A stretch of DNA of 58,601 nt from an uncultured Oscillibacter sp. Lineage in GTDB: Bacteria > Bacillota > Clostridia > Oscillospirales > Oscillospiraceae. Each line of letters starts with the position of its first letter. Position 1 is the stretch's first letter. Positions 42,606 through 50,806 of the stretch are shown piece after piece. The stretch covers positions 1 to 58,601 of the forward strand of contig CAJUDV010000012.1 in the NCBI GenBank assembly GCA_910585385.1. The letters run 5' to 3'. The notes beneath the pieces are model-generated. The model was not told the DNA's origin. It saw only the letters and a list, made by a program, of their open reading frames with translations, and did not search any database. The translations under genes were made by a program, and so were the position numbers.

Positions 42606-42634
42606 ATTATAATGGTAGTATTTCCAAAAAACAA
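42606..42634 (-). promoter_or_regulatory. Promoter of the lysR-TRIC operon
   Basis: On the minus strand TTGTTT and TATAAT are separated by 17 bp, about 165 bp upstream of lysR. Within the leader lies TTTCACTGTGAAA (42561-42573), a small palindrome that may be a LysR or other operator. Confidence 0.68.
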
Positions 42635-42667
42635 CACCCATTTTCCATGGGGAAATTGAATCAAGAC

Positions 42668-42696
42668 TTTCCAAACGGCGGTTTTTCTGGTATACT
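42668..42696 (+). promoter_or_regulatory. Promoter of the ymdB-ybaK-sbcD-like-asparaginase run
   Basis: TTTCCA and TATACT with a 17-bp spacer, about 37 bp before the ymdB-like ATG. The remaining intergenic region (42442-42732) shows no gene. Confidence 0.6.
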
Positions 42697-42732
42697 ACCC
42701 CGTGAGATCATTTCGACAGCGGAGGAAGGCCT

Positions 42733-43506
42733 ATGCAGTATCACATCCTGGCGGTGGGCGATGTCGTAGGAGAGCCGGGGCTGCGGCACCTGGAGAAGAA
42801 CCTGCGGCCCCTGCAAAAATTCAAACAGGTCCACTTTACTGTGGTTAACGGCGAGAATGCCGCCGGCGTGGGCCTGACGCCGGAGCAGGCGGAGCGCATC
42901 CGCGATGCCGGGGCGGACGCGGTGACGCTGGGCAACCACTCCTTTGGAAAAATGCAGATCAAGACCTTTTTGGAGGACACCCCATGGCTGCTGCGGCCCG
43001 CCAACTACACCGGCCGGATGCCGGGCCACGGCTCAGAAATCTTTGATTTGGGCGCTGTCCGGGTGCGGGTGATGAACCTGATCGGCCGCTGTGATCTGGC
43101 CTGGGGGGCGGAAAATCCCTTTACCACGGCGGACAGGCTTTTAAAGGCGGGGGATGCGGACTTTACCCTGGTGGACTTTCACGCCGAGGCCACCAGCGAG
43201 AAGCTGGCCATGGGGTACTATCTGGACGGGCGGGTCAGCGCCCTTTGGGGGACGCACACCCACGTGCCCACAGCCGACGAGCGGGTTTATCCGAAGGGCA
43301 CCGGATATATGACGGACCTGGGGATGACCGGGCCGGTGGAGTCTGTGCTGGGTGTTGAGCCCTGGCAGTCCGTGGAGGGTTTCCTGGGCGGCCTGCCGGG
43401 GCGGTACCGGCAGCCGGAGGGACCCTGCAAGCTGCAGGGGGCCATCTTTACGCTGGATAGCGGCACCGGTCTTTGTACCGCTGTGGAGCGGATAGATCTG
43501 CGGTGA
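42733..43506 (+). CDS. ymdB: YmdB-like metallophosphoesterase (TIGR00282 family)
   Basis: A 257-residue phosphoesterase. Metal-site motifs are ILAVGDVVGEPG (Asp), VVNGENAAGVG (Glu/Asn), TLGNHSFGK (Asn, His), LVDFHAEATSEK (His) and WGTHTHVPTAD (two His). YmdB in Bacillus hydrolyses 2',3'-cyclic nucleotides and affects biofilm and sporulation decisions. The start follows GGAGGAAGG. It heads a rightward run with YbaK-like, SbcD-like and asparaginase genes that are close enough to be co-transcribed. Confidence 0.92.
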   Translation: MQYHILAVGDVVGEPGLRHLEKNLRPLQKFKQVHFTVVNGENAAGVGLTPEQAERIRDAGADAVTLGNHSFGKMQIKTFLEDTPWLLRPANYTGRMPGHGSEIFDLGAVRVRVMNLIGRCDLAWGAENPFTTADRLLKAGDADFTLVDFHAEATSEKLAMGYYLDGRVSALWGTHTHVPTADERVYPKGTGYMTDLGMTGPVESVLGVEPWQSVEGFLGGLPGRYRQPEGPCKLQGAIFTLDSGTGLCTAVERIDLR

Positions 43507-43547
43507 GCCGTGCTGGTATTTTGATATTTAAAGAGAGGGAAACGATT

Positions 43548-44021
43548 ATGTCAATCCAAAGAGTAAGGGCGTATTTTGAGCGGCTTGGCGTCGCGGACCG
43601 GATTCAGGAGTTTGACGTCTCCTCTGCCACGGTGGAACTGGCGGCGGTGGCCGTGGGCGTGGAGGGCGCCCGCATTGCCAAGAGCCTTAGCTTTAAGGTG
43701 GAGGACGATCCCATCATCGTGGTGGCGGCGGGAGATGCGAAGGTGGATAACAGCAGGTACAAGGCCCAGTTCCACACCAAGGCCAAGATGCTGACTCACG
43801 AAGAGGCGCATGACCTCATCGGCCACGATGTGGGCGGCGTTTGCCCTTTCGCCCTGCCGGAGGGGGTGAAGGTCTATCTGGATGTGTCCTTGAAGCGGTT
43901 TGAGACGGTCTTTCCCGCCGCCGGAAGCAGCAACAGCGCCATTGAGCTGACCTGCGGGGAGCTGGAGCGGTACGCCTCCAACTTTGTGGAGTGGGTGGAC
44001 GTATGCAAGGCGTGGCAGTAG
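43548..44021 (+). CDS. YbaK/EbsC-family aminoacyl-tRNA deacylase-like protein
   Basis: A 157-residue single-domain protein. The N-terminus RVRAYFERLGVADRIQEFD, the KSLSFKVEDDPIIVVAAGDAKVD core with its conserved Lys, and the DVGGVCPFALPEGVKVYLD signature are typical of YbaK/ProX-type trans-editing proteins that clear mischarged Cys- or Ala-tRNA. GAGAGGGAAACG lies before the ATG. The exact tRNA specificity cannot be read. Confidence 0.93.
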   Translation: MSIQRVRAYFERLGVADRIQEFDVSSATVELAAVAVGVEGARIAKSLSFKVEDDPIIVVAAGDAKVDNSRYKAQFHTKAKMLTHEEAHDLIGHDVGGVCPFALPEGVKVYLDVSLKRFETVFPAAGSSNSAIELTCGELERYASNFVEWVDVCKAWQ

Positions 44022-44049
44022 TTGCAGCGCCGTTGCTGGAGTTTTTGTT

Positions 44050-45147
44050 ATGTTGACTTTTTTGCATGCGGCGGATTTCCACATGGACAGTGCCTTTGGC
44101 GCGCTGACGGCCTTTCAGGCCGCCGGCCGCCGCCGGGAGAGCCGGGAGCTGGGATTCCGGCTTGCCAATTATGTGAACCAGCACAAAATCGAACTGGTGC
44201 TGCTGGCGGGAGACCTCTTCGACAGCGGCGGCGCTTTCCGGGAGACGGGAGAGCAGCTGGCGGAAGCCCTGGGCCAGATGAATGCCAGGGTGTTCATCTC
44301 TCCGGGAAACCACGACTGGGTTGGCCCCGGCAGTCCCTGGCTGACCCTGAACTGGCCGGAGAATGTCCATGTGTTCCGGGAGGCCCAAGTGACCGCGGTG
44401 GACCTGCCGGAGTGGAACCTGACGGTCCACGGGGCGTCTTTCACCGGCCCGGAGCGGACGGAGAGCTTTTTGGCGGGATTTACCCTTCCGGAGAATGGAA
44501 GAGTCCACATCGGCCTGTTCCACGGGGAGATCGATCCGCCGGAGCCGCGGTACGGTCCCATCCGGAGAGAAGAGATTGCCGCCAGCGGCCTGGACTACCT
44601 GGCGCTGGGACACATCCACAGGCGGACGGAGCCCCTGCGGTTTGGAAAGACCCTCTGCGCCTGGCCCGGCTGTATCGAGGGCCGGGGATTTGACGAGTTG
44701 GGAGAGAAGGGATTCTACCAGGGGAGCATCGGCGAAAACGGCGGGATCTCCCTGGAGTTTGTTCCCTTTGCCCAGCGGCGCTATGAGGTACTGGAGGTGG
44801 ACGTGACGGGCCGCGCCCCCCGGGCGGCCCTGGAGGCGGCGCTGCCGGAGGACACCGCCCGGCACCTGTACCGTATTGTACTGACCGGGGAGAGCGGCGA
44901 GGGCGGCACGGATGCGCGGGGTCTCCGGGAGTCTCTGGCGGATCGCTTCTACGCCCTGGAGATCCGGGACCGAACCCGCGTGGCGGAGGACATCTGGGCA
45001 AGGGAGGATGAGGACTCCCTCCGGGGGCTGTTTCTCCGGGAGCTGCGGCAGCGGCGGCGGCAGGCGCGGAGCGAGACGGAGCGGCAGACCGTGGACCAGG
45101 CGGCCCGTTTCGGTCTGGCGGCGCTGGATCACAGGGACCTGGGGTGA
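44050..45147 (+). CDS. SbcD/YhaO-like metallophosphoesterase (DNA repair exonuclease family)
   Basis: A 365-residue calcineurin-like phosphoesterase. Motifs: LHAADFHMDS (D, H), LLAGDLFDSGG (GD), ISPGNHDW (GNHD), GLFHGEID and LALGHIHRR (GHxH). All metal ligands look intact. The C-terminal third (about 260-365) is a capping domain rich in Arg/Glu. Homologues pair with an SbcC/YhaN-type ATPase encoded directly downstream, but here the next gene is an asparaginase, so the partner must be elsewhere or absent. No strong ribosome site is seen; the start is 28 bp after the ybaK stop. Confidence 0.88.
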   Translation: MLTFLHAADFHMDSAFGALTAFQAAGRRRESRELGFRLANYVNQHKIELVLLAGDLFDSGGAFRETGEQLAEALGQMNARVFISPGNHDWVGPGSPWLTLNWPENVHVFREAQVTAVDLPEWNLTVHGASFTGPERTESFLAGFTLPENGRVHIGLFHGEIDPPEPRYGPIRREEIAASGLDYLALGHIHRRTEPLRFGKTLCAWPGCIEGRGFDELGEKGFYQGSIGENGGISLEFVPFAQRRYEVLEVDVTGRAPRAALEAALPEDTARHLYRIVLTGESGEGGTDARGLRESLADRFYALEIRDRTRVAEDIWAREDEDSLRGLFLRELRQRRRQARSETERQTVDQAARFGLAALDHRDLG

Positions 45148-45152
45148 GGAAC

Positions 45153-46145
45153 ATGAAGAGGATTTTGCTCATCGGAACCGGCGGCACCATTGCCTCGGAG
45201 ATGACGGAGGGAGGACTGACGCCGGAGCTGACTACGGAGCAGCTGCTGTCCCATGTCCCGACCATCTCCGGTATTTGCACCGTGGACTGCATCCAGCTTT
45301 TGAATTTGGACAGCACCAATATCACCCCTGACCACTGGCGGATGATGGCCCGGTGCATCCGGGCCCGCTATGAGGAGTACGACGGGTTTGTCATCACCCA
45401 CGGCACGGACACCATGGCCTATACGGCGGCTGCCCTGAGCTACCTCATTCAGGGCAGTCCCAAGCCGGTCGTTCTCACTGGGGCACAAAAGCCCATCGGC
45501 TTTGACTCCACGGACTCCAAGGTCAATCTGATGGACGCCTTTCGCTGCGGGGCGGAGGACCTGCCGGGGATCTCCATCGTGTTTAACAGCCGGGTGATCC
45601 TGGGTACCCGGGCGAAAAAGACCCGCTCCAAGAGCTTCCAGGCGTTCTCCAGCATCAACTACCCGGACCTGGGAGTTCTGCGGGACGGCGTGCTGCTGCG
45701 GTATATCCGGCAGGAGTGCGGAGCGAAGCCGGTATTTTATGATCGGCTGGACACAAAAGTGGCTCTTTTGAAACTGGTTCCCGGTGTGGACAGGGGGCTG
45801 GCGGACTATCTTCTGGAGCGGAACGACGCGCTGATCATCGAGAGCTTCGGCGTGGGCGGCCTGCCGGAGGACAGCGGCCTGTACGACTGCGTCCGGGAGG
45901 CCATGGCGACGGGCAAGACCGTGGTCCTCACCACCCAGGTGGAGAATGAGGGCAGCGATCTTGGGGTCTACCATGTGGGCCATGCCTTGAAAAATGACCT
46001 GGGTGTGCTGGAGGCCTATGACATGACCACCGAGGCCGTAGTGGCAAAGCTGATGTGGATTCTGGGCCAGACCCGGCGGCGGGAGGAAGTCGCCCGCCTC
46101 TTCTACACGCCGGTTGCCCAGGATATTCTCTGGCCTGTTGGATGA
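45153..46145 (+). CDS. ansA: Type I L-asparaginase
   Basis: A 330-residue cytoplasmic asparaginase. The two family signatures are clear: LIGTGGTIASEM (nucleophile Thr) at residue 6 and VITHGTDTMAYTA (second Thr, Asp) near residue 85, with the conserved Lys in LTGAQKPIG region following. It hydrolyses Asn to Asp and ammonia. No signal peptide is present. The ATG at 45153 is 5 bp after the phosphoesterase stop, with GTGAGG overlapping the previous gene's end. A terminator follows. Confidence 0.93.
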   Translation: MKRILLIGTGGTIASEMTEGGLTPELTTEQLLSHVPTISGICTVDCIQLLNLDSTNITPDHWRMMARCIRARYEEYDGFVITHGTDTMAYTAAALSYLIQGSPKPVVLTGAQKPIGFDSTDSKVNLMDAFRCGAEDLPGISIVFNSRVILGTRAKKTRSKSFQAFSSINYPDLGVLRDGVLLRYIRQECGAKPVFYDRLDTKVALLKLVPGVDRGLADYLLERNDALIIESFGVGGLPEDSGLYDCVREAMATGKTVVLTTQVENEGSDLGVYHVGHALKNDLGVLEAYDMTTEAVVAKLMWILGQTRRREEVARLFYTPVAQDILWPVG

Positions 46146-46168
46146 ACCGGTGAATGAGAGAACAGACA

Positions 46169-46204
46169 CCCCCGCGCCGCTGAGACGGCGCGGGGGCGTT
46201 TTGT
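46169..46204 (+). terminator. Intrinsic terminator after asparaginase
   Basis: CCCCCGCGCCG pairs with CGGCGCGGGGG around CTGAGA and is followed by CGTTTT. Confidence 0.85.
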
Positions 46205-46282
46205 AATTGACGCCGAAAACCGCTTGAGACCAGCGGCAGGCCGCCGGGGGACCGCAGAACGGCGGCGGGACGTTTCACAGTG

Positions 46283-46349
46283 ACCGTCCACAGGCATTGC
46301 CCGCCGGTTGAAAATCTGCTGCCTGCGGATTTTCAAGTGGATTGACGGT
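46283..46349. other. Structured intergenic element
   Basis: ACCGTCCAC (46283-46291) pairs with GTGG...ACGGT (46337-46349, ATTG bulge). Inside, TTGAAAATC (46308-46316) pairs with GATTTTCAA (46328-46336) around an 11-nt loop. It lies between the asparaginase terminator and the convergent histidine kinase stop. It may be the kinase terminator region or a small mobile or RNA element; no U-tract was seen. Confidence 0.4.
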
Positions 46350-46358
46350 ACACCGCGG

Positions 46359-49300
46359 TTACAGCAGCACGTTGTCCAAGGCCTTCATCAGCTCGTCGAT
46401 GTCGATGGGCTTTGCGATGTGCCCGTTCATCCCGGACTTGATGGCCTCCTGCTTATCCTCCTCAAAGGCATTGGCGGTCATAGCCAGGATGGGGATGGCG
46501 GCAAGCTCCGGGTTCTCCAGCTTTCGGATGGCCCTGGTGGCGTCATAGCCGTTCATCACCGGCATCTGGATGTCCATCAATATCAGCTGGTAGTGGCCGG
46601 GCTGGGAGGCGCGCAGCATCTCCGTGGCAATTTCGCCGTTTCCGGCAATTTCCACAGAGAAGCCGGCCTCCTCCAGAATGGCCTGCGCGATTTCCTGGTT
46701 CAGCTCGTTGTCCTCCGCCAGCAGGATGCGGCCTGTGCGGATGGTGGCCTTTTTGTTCTTTTCGGGCTGGGACGGCTCCTCCATGCCCGCCACGGAGAGC
46801 AGGCAGCTGCGCAGCTCGGACAGGAACAGCGGCTTGCTGCAAAAGGCGGTGACGCCGGCTTCCCGGGCCTCGTCCTCAATGTCGGACCAGTCGTAGGCCG
46901 TGAGGACGATGATGGGAACATTCTCGCCGCACTCCTTCCGGACCCGGCGGGCCACCTCCACGCCGTTCATATCCGGCAGGAGCCAATCGATGATGTAAAC
47001 GTAGTAGTGGTCGTTCCGCATCACCGCCTGGCGGGTCCGCAGTACGGCCTCCTTGCCGGAGAGGGTCCACTCCGCCCGCATTCCAATCTGCTGGAGCATG
47101 CTGGAGACGCTGTCACAGGTGTTGAAGTCGTCGTCTACCACCAGGGCCCGGCAATTTTTCAGCTCCGGGATGGTCTGGGGGACTGCCGCGTCGGAGCACA
47201 GACGGAAGGAGATGGTTACGGTAAACTCAGTGCCTGTGCCCAGTTTGCTTGTAACGCCGATGGTACCGTTCATCATGTCCACGATGTTTTTGGTAATGGC
47301 CATCCCCAGGCCCGTTCCCTGAATGCCGCTGGTGGTGGAATTCCGCTCCCGCTCGAAGGGCTCGAAAATGTGGGAGATGAACTCCTCGCTCATACCAATG
47401 CCGGTGTCCTTGACGTGGAATTCATATTTGGCCCAGCCCGCCGGAGCGCCGGGCTTCTCGATAACCCGGACGCTGACCACGCCGCCGGCGGGGGTGTATT
47501 TGATGGAGTTGCCCAGCAGGTTTAAGAGCACTTGGTTCAGCCGCAGGCGGTCACAGTAGATGCCCTCGTTTTTCACATCCACCGCGTCCATGTACAGCTC
47601 CATCTGCTTGGCGTGGACGTCCGCCTGGACGATGTTGCGCAGGCCGTGGAGAATGTCCGGCAGGCTGCATGGCTTTTCCTCCAGGTAGATCTTGCCGCTC
47701 TCAATGCGGCTCATGTCCAGCACGTCGTTGATGAGGCTCAAAAGGTGGTTGCCGGAGGTCATGATCTTTTTGAGATACCCCGCCACCTGCTCCTTTTGGT
47801 CAATGTGGGTGGTGGCCAGGGCCGTGAAGCCGATGATGGCGTTCATAGGTGTGCGGATGTCGTGGGACATGTTGGAGAGGAACACGCTCTTGGCTTTGCT
47901 GGCCCGGTTGGCCTGGGAGAGCGCGTCCTCCAGCAGGGCCTTCTTCTCCATCTCGGCCCGGGTTTCCTCGTCCACGCTGCGAAGACCCATCACCACGCCG
48001 CGCTGGTTGCTCCAATCCCCGGCGCGAACGGCTTTCATCTGGAAAAAGCGTAATTTTTCGCCGCAGAGGGTGCGGTAGTTGAGATAGCAGGTGTCCCGCT
48101 GAGACAGCTCCTCCCGCAGGTTTTCCAGGGAGACGGCCTGCCGCAGGGCCTCCCGGTCTTCCTCATGGACGCAGGTCTGTATGTAAGTCTCCATGCTCTC
48201 GCTGAGGGAATGCTCGCCGTCAAAAAGGGAGTCCAGAATTTGGAAAGAACAGGCGTGAGTCCGAAGCGCCTCGCACAGCCCGGTGTCCAGGTCAAAGAAG
48301 CAGACCAGATTGTAGTCGGTGGCCAGGGCCTGAATCAGGCTGTGGTGCCGCCGCTCGGTCTCCAGCCGGGCCTCCTGCTCCCGTTGCTTCTGGGCGGTGC
48401 AGTCCAGCAGAAAACGCTGGTAGAACAGCTCGCCGCCCTCCCGGATCAGCTTGATGTTGCCCATGATGTGGAGGAGGTTGCCGTTGGCGTGCTGAACCCG
48501 GTACTCCACATTGATGCTGTCCTCCTCCTGACTCAGGGAGAGGATGGCGTCCCGCAGCTTTGGCTTGTCCTCATCCAGAACAGTGGCGGCGACCAGATTG
48601 AATCCGTCTTCCATCATTTCCGCCTCGGACCGGTAACCCAGAATCTCCAGGGCGGCCCGGTTGACGCTGAGGATGCGGGACCCGTCCAGACTGTGGCACA
48701 TGATGCCGCAGTCCATGGAGGTGAAGAGGGTTTCCAGGGTCTGGGTCTTGGCAATCAGCTCCTGTTCATAGGCCCGCTCCTGAGTGACGTCGATGGCGGT
48801 GCCCACGGTGCCCATGACGCTGCCATCTAAGTCGTAGAGAGGGGACTTGTAGGTGGTCAGCAGCCGGGCGCCGCCGCCGGTCTGGATGGTCTCCTCTGAC
48901 ACGCAGGTCTGCCGGTTCTCCATGACGATCCGCTCGGACTCAATGCAGGCGGGATCGTCGTGCTCCACATCCCAGATATAGGCGTGGCCCCGGCCCTGCA
49001 CCTGCTCCTTGGTCTTGCCCACAGTCTCACAGAAGCTGTCATTGACTTTCTCATGGATGCCGTTTTTATCCTTGAACCAGATGAGGTTGGGAGTGCTGTT
49101 GATGACGGCGTCCAGAAAGTGACTGGTCTGCCGGGCATCGGCCCATTCCTTTATCCGTGCCTGGAGCCGCCGGAGGCGGAAAGCCAGCTCACCGCCGGAC
49201 ATGGGCAGGACCCAGAGGTCGGCGGCCGCGTCAAGACAGGACTCCAGGGCGGGGATCTGCTCCCGCTCTGTCAGGAGGATCAAAACCGCTTTTTGTCCGG

Positions 49301-49505
49301 CGGCCAGCAGCGCCACTGCCTCCGGTCCGTCCAAATCCCGCAGGTCGGCCAAAATTACGTCCGCCTGAGCGGCCAGAGCCGCGTCCGGTGCGGAGCTTTC
49401 TGAAAACGTGTGGGTAAAATGCTCCAGCGGAGGGATCGCTTTTATTGTGTTCAGCAGCTCCTGCCGGCGGCTCAGACAATAGAAGTGGAGTTGACAGTGA
49501 TACAT
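46359..49505 (-). CDS. Hybrid sensor histidine kinase with two C-terminal receivers
   Basis: A 1048-residue protein with no obvious membrane helix. Residues 1-115 look like a degenerate receiver (ADVILADLRDLDG, VLILLTEREQIPA). Two PAS domains follow (about 145-270, LIWFKDKNGIHEKVN; about 280-395, GIMCHSLDG), then a third PAS-like stretch (about 410-530). The HisKA domain has the phospho-His in SNMSHDIRTPMNA near 547. The HATPase domain shows NLLGNSIKYTPAGG, DTGIGMS and GTGLGMAI. Receiver 1 (about 795-910) has its Asp in IIDWLLPDMNG near 839. Receiver 2 (about 930-1045) has it in ILMDIQMPVMNG near 977. GGGGAGG precedes the ATG at 49505. No output regulator is adjacent. Confidence 0.95.
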   Translation of the reverse strand: MYHCQLHFYCLSRRQELLNTIKAIPPLEHFTHTFSESSAPDAALAAQADVILADLRDLDGPEAVALLAAGQKAVLILLTEREQIPALESCLDAAADLWVLPMSGGELAFRLRRLQARIKEWADARQTSHFLDAVINSTPNLIWFKDKNGIHEKVNDSFCETVGKTKEQVQGRGHAYIWDVEHDDPACIESERIVMENRQTCVSEETIQTGGGARLLTTYKSPLYDLDGSVMGTVGTAIDVTQERAYEQELIAKTQTLETLFTSMDCGIMCHSLDGSRILSVNRAALEILGYRSEAEMMEDGFNLVAATVLDEDKPKLRDAILSLSQEEDSINVEYRVQHANGNLLHIMGNIKLIREGGELFYQRFLLDCTAQKQREQEARLETERRHHSLIQALATDYNLVCFFDLDTGLCEALRTHACSFQILDSLFDGEHSLSESMETYIQTCVHEEDREALRQAVSLENLREELSQRDTCYLNYRTLCGEKLRFFQMKAVRAGDWSNQRGVVMGLRSVDEETRAEMEKKALLEDALSQANRASKAKSVFLSNMSHDIRTPMNAIIGFTALATTHIDQKEQVAGYLKKIMTSGNHLLSLINDVLDMSRIESGKIYLEEKPCSLPDILHGLRNIVQADVHAKQMELYMDAVDVKNEGIYCDRLRLNQVLLNLLGNSIKYTPAGGVVSVRVIEKPGAPAGWAKYEFHVKDTGIGMSEEFISHIFEPFERERNSTTSGIQGTGLGMAITKNIVDMMNGTIGVTSKLGTGTEFTVTISFRLCSDAAVPQTIPELKNCRALVVDDDFNTCDSVSSMLQQIGMRAEWTLSGKEAVLRTRQAVMRNDHYYVYIIDWLLPDMNGVEVARRVRKECGENVPIIVLTAYDWSDIEDEAREAGVTAFCSKPLFLSELRSCLLSVAGMEEPSQPEKNKKATIRTGRILLAEDNELNQEIAQAILEEAGFSVEIAGNGEIATEMLRASQPGHYQLILMDIQMPVMNGYDATRAIRKLENPELAAIPILAMTANAFEEDKQEAIKSGMNGHIAKPIDIDELMKALDNVLL

Positions 49506-49714
49506 AATGATCCTCCCCAAGCGGCCGCGGCCCGCGGATAGGGCGGCGGCTGCGTGCGTAATCATCTTCATTTTAATAGACTTCCCTCCGTGTGTCAATA
49601 TCACAGACGGGGAAATCCGGGGCAGAGATATGGGAAAAGTGCTTTGTTCGTTGACGGGAGGCGGTCTGCTGTGGTATCGTATTGTCTATCGAAAAGACAA
49701 GGAGTGTGAGCGCC

Positions 49715-50749
49715 ATGCGAGGGATTCCATTGGAGGAGCGCAAGGCCCTGGGAGAACGGCTGGAGACCCGGTCCCAGGAGGAAGTCATGGCCGGAATCCC
49801 ACAGTTTTGGGAGGCGGAAATCGGCCATTTTAAGGCCTCGCCGGGGACGGCTCCGGAATCCCTGGGGGTGTTGATGTTCAACATGGAGCGGGGCGTCCAC
49901 CTGGAGGAGATTCAGGACTTCCTGCGGGACTGCCCGGACATTCGGCCCTTCGACCTGATCCTGGCCAATGAGCTGGACGACGGCTGCGCCCGCTCCGGCA
50001 ACAAAAACACCGCTGGGGAGCTGGCGGCGGCCCTCGGCCTGAACTACGCCTGGGGGCTGGAGTTTATCGAGTTGGTGGACGACGGGAATCAGAGGGGCTT
50101 CCACGGCAACGCCGTGTTCTCCCGCTGGCCCATCCGGAGGGCGGGGGTTGTCCGGCTGCCGGAGCAGTACAACTGGTACTTTGACCGCCAGAGGCGCATT
50201 GGGGGCCGGGTGGCGGTGTTCGCGGAGCTGGACGTGGGCGGGCGGCCCGTGGGGGCCGTGTCCATTCACCTGGAGAACCGCACCCACGGCGAGGGCCGCA
50301 GGGCACAGATGGAGACCATTCTCAGAGCGGTGGAAAAAGAGCTGCCGGGTATACCGGTAATCTTAGGAGGCGACCTGAACACCAACACCTTCGACGGCCG
50401 CAGTAAAGAGGACATTGGGGACATCGCCGGGAGCCGGGAGCTGCGCCGCCGGTGCCTGGAGGACGTGTTCCAATTCGAGGAACTGCTGCCCATGGCGGCG
50501 GAGGCGGGGTATGAAGTTGTGCCCGGGGAGCCGAGGCACACCAGGCGCAAGCCCCTGCCCGGGGGAGATTTTCTGCCCCTGCGGCTGGATTGGATCTTGC
50601 TGAAGGGCACCTCGGCGAAAGAGAGCCGCATGGTCTCCACCGCGCGGGAAGACCTCTCCTACGCCCGCCCCGGCTCGGCGCTGGCGGCGTTTACCGGAGC
50701 GGAGCTGTCCGACCACAACGCGGTCTGGGCCATGTGCCGCTTGGAGTGA
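49715..50749 (+). CDS. Endonuclease/exonuclease/phosphatase (EEP) superfamily protein
   Basis: A 344-residue metal-dependent hydrolase. Family blocks: LGVLMFNMERG (Asn), ILANELDDGC (metal Glu), FHGNAVFSRWPI, GAVSIHLENRTHGEG (His), VILGGDLNTNTFDG (Asp, Asn), LRLDWILLKG (Asp) and AELSDHNAVWA (Asp-His). All catalytic positions look present. There is no signal peptide. The superfamily includes nucleases, sphingomyelinases and sugar-phosphate phosphatases; the substrate cannot be chosen. The ATG at 49715 has AAGGAG ten bases upstream. A possible promoter TTGACG with an 18-bp spacer and TATCGT lies about 50 bp upstream. Confidence 0.85.
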   Translation: MRGIPLEERKALGERLETRSQEEVMAGIPQFWEAEIGHFKASPGTAPESLGVLMFNMERGVHLEEIQDFLRDCPDIRPFDLILANELDDGCARSGNKNTAGELAAALGLNYAWGLEFIELVDDGNQRGFHGNAVFSRWPIRRAGVVRLPEQYNWYFDRQRRIGGRVAVFAELDVGGRPVGAVSIHLENRTHGEGRRAQMETILRAVEKELPGIPVILGGDLNTNTFDGRSKEDIGDIAGSRELRRRCLEDVFQFEELLPMAAEAGYEVVPGEPRHTRRKPLPGGDFLPLRLDWILLKGTSAKESRMVSTAREDLSYARPGSALAAFTGAELSDHNAVWAMCRLE

Positions 50750-50806
50750 TCCTACGATATATCCGGAGGAAGCGCCTCTATTAATTTGAGAGAGGGAGAG
50801 AGGGGT

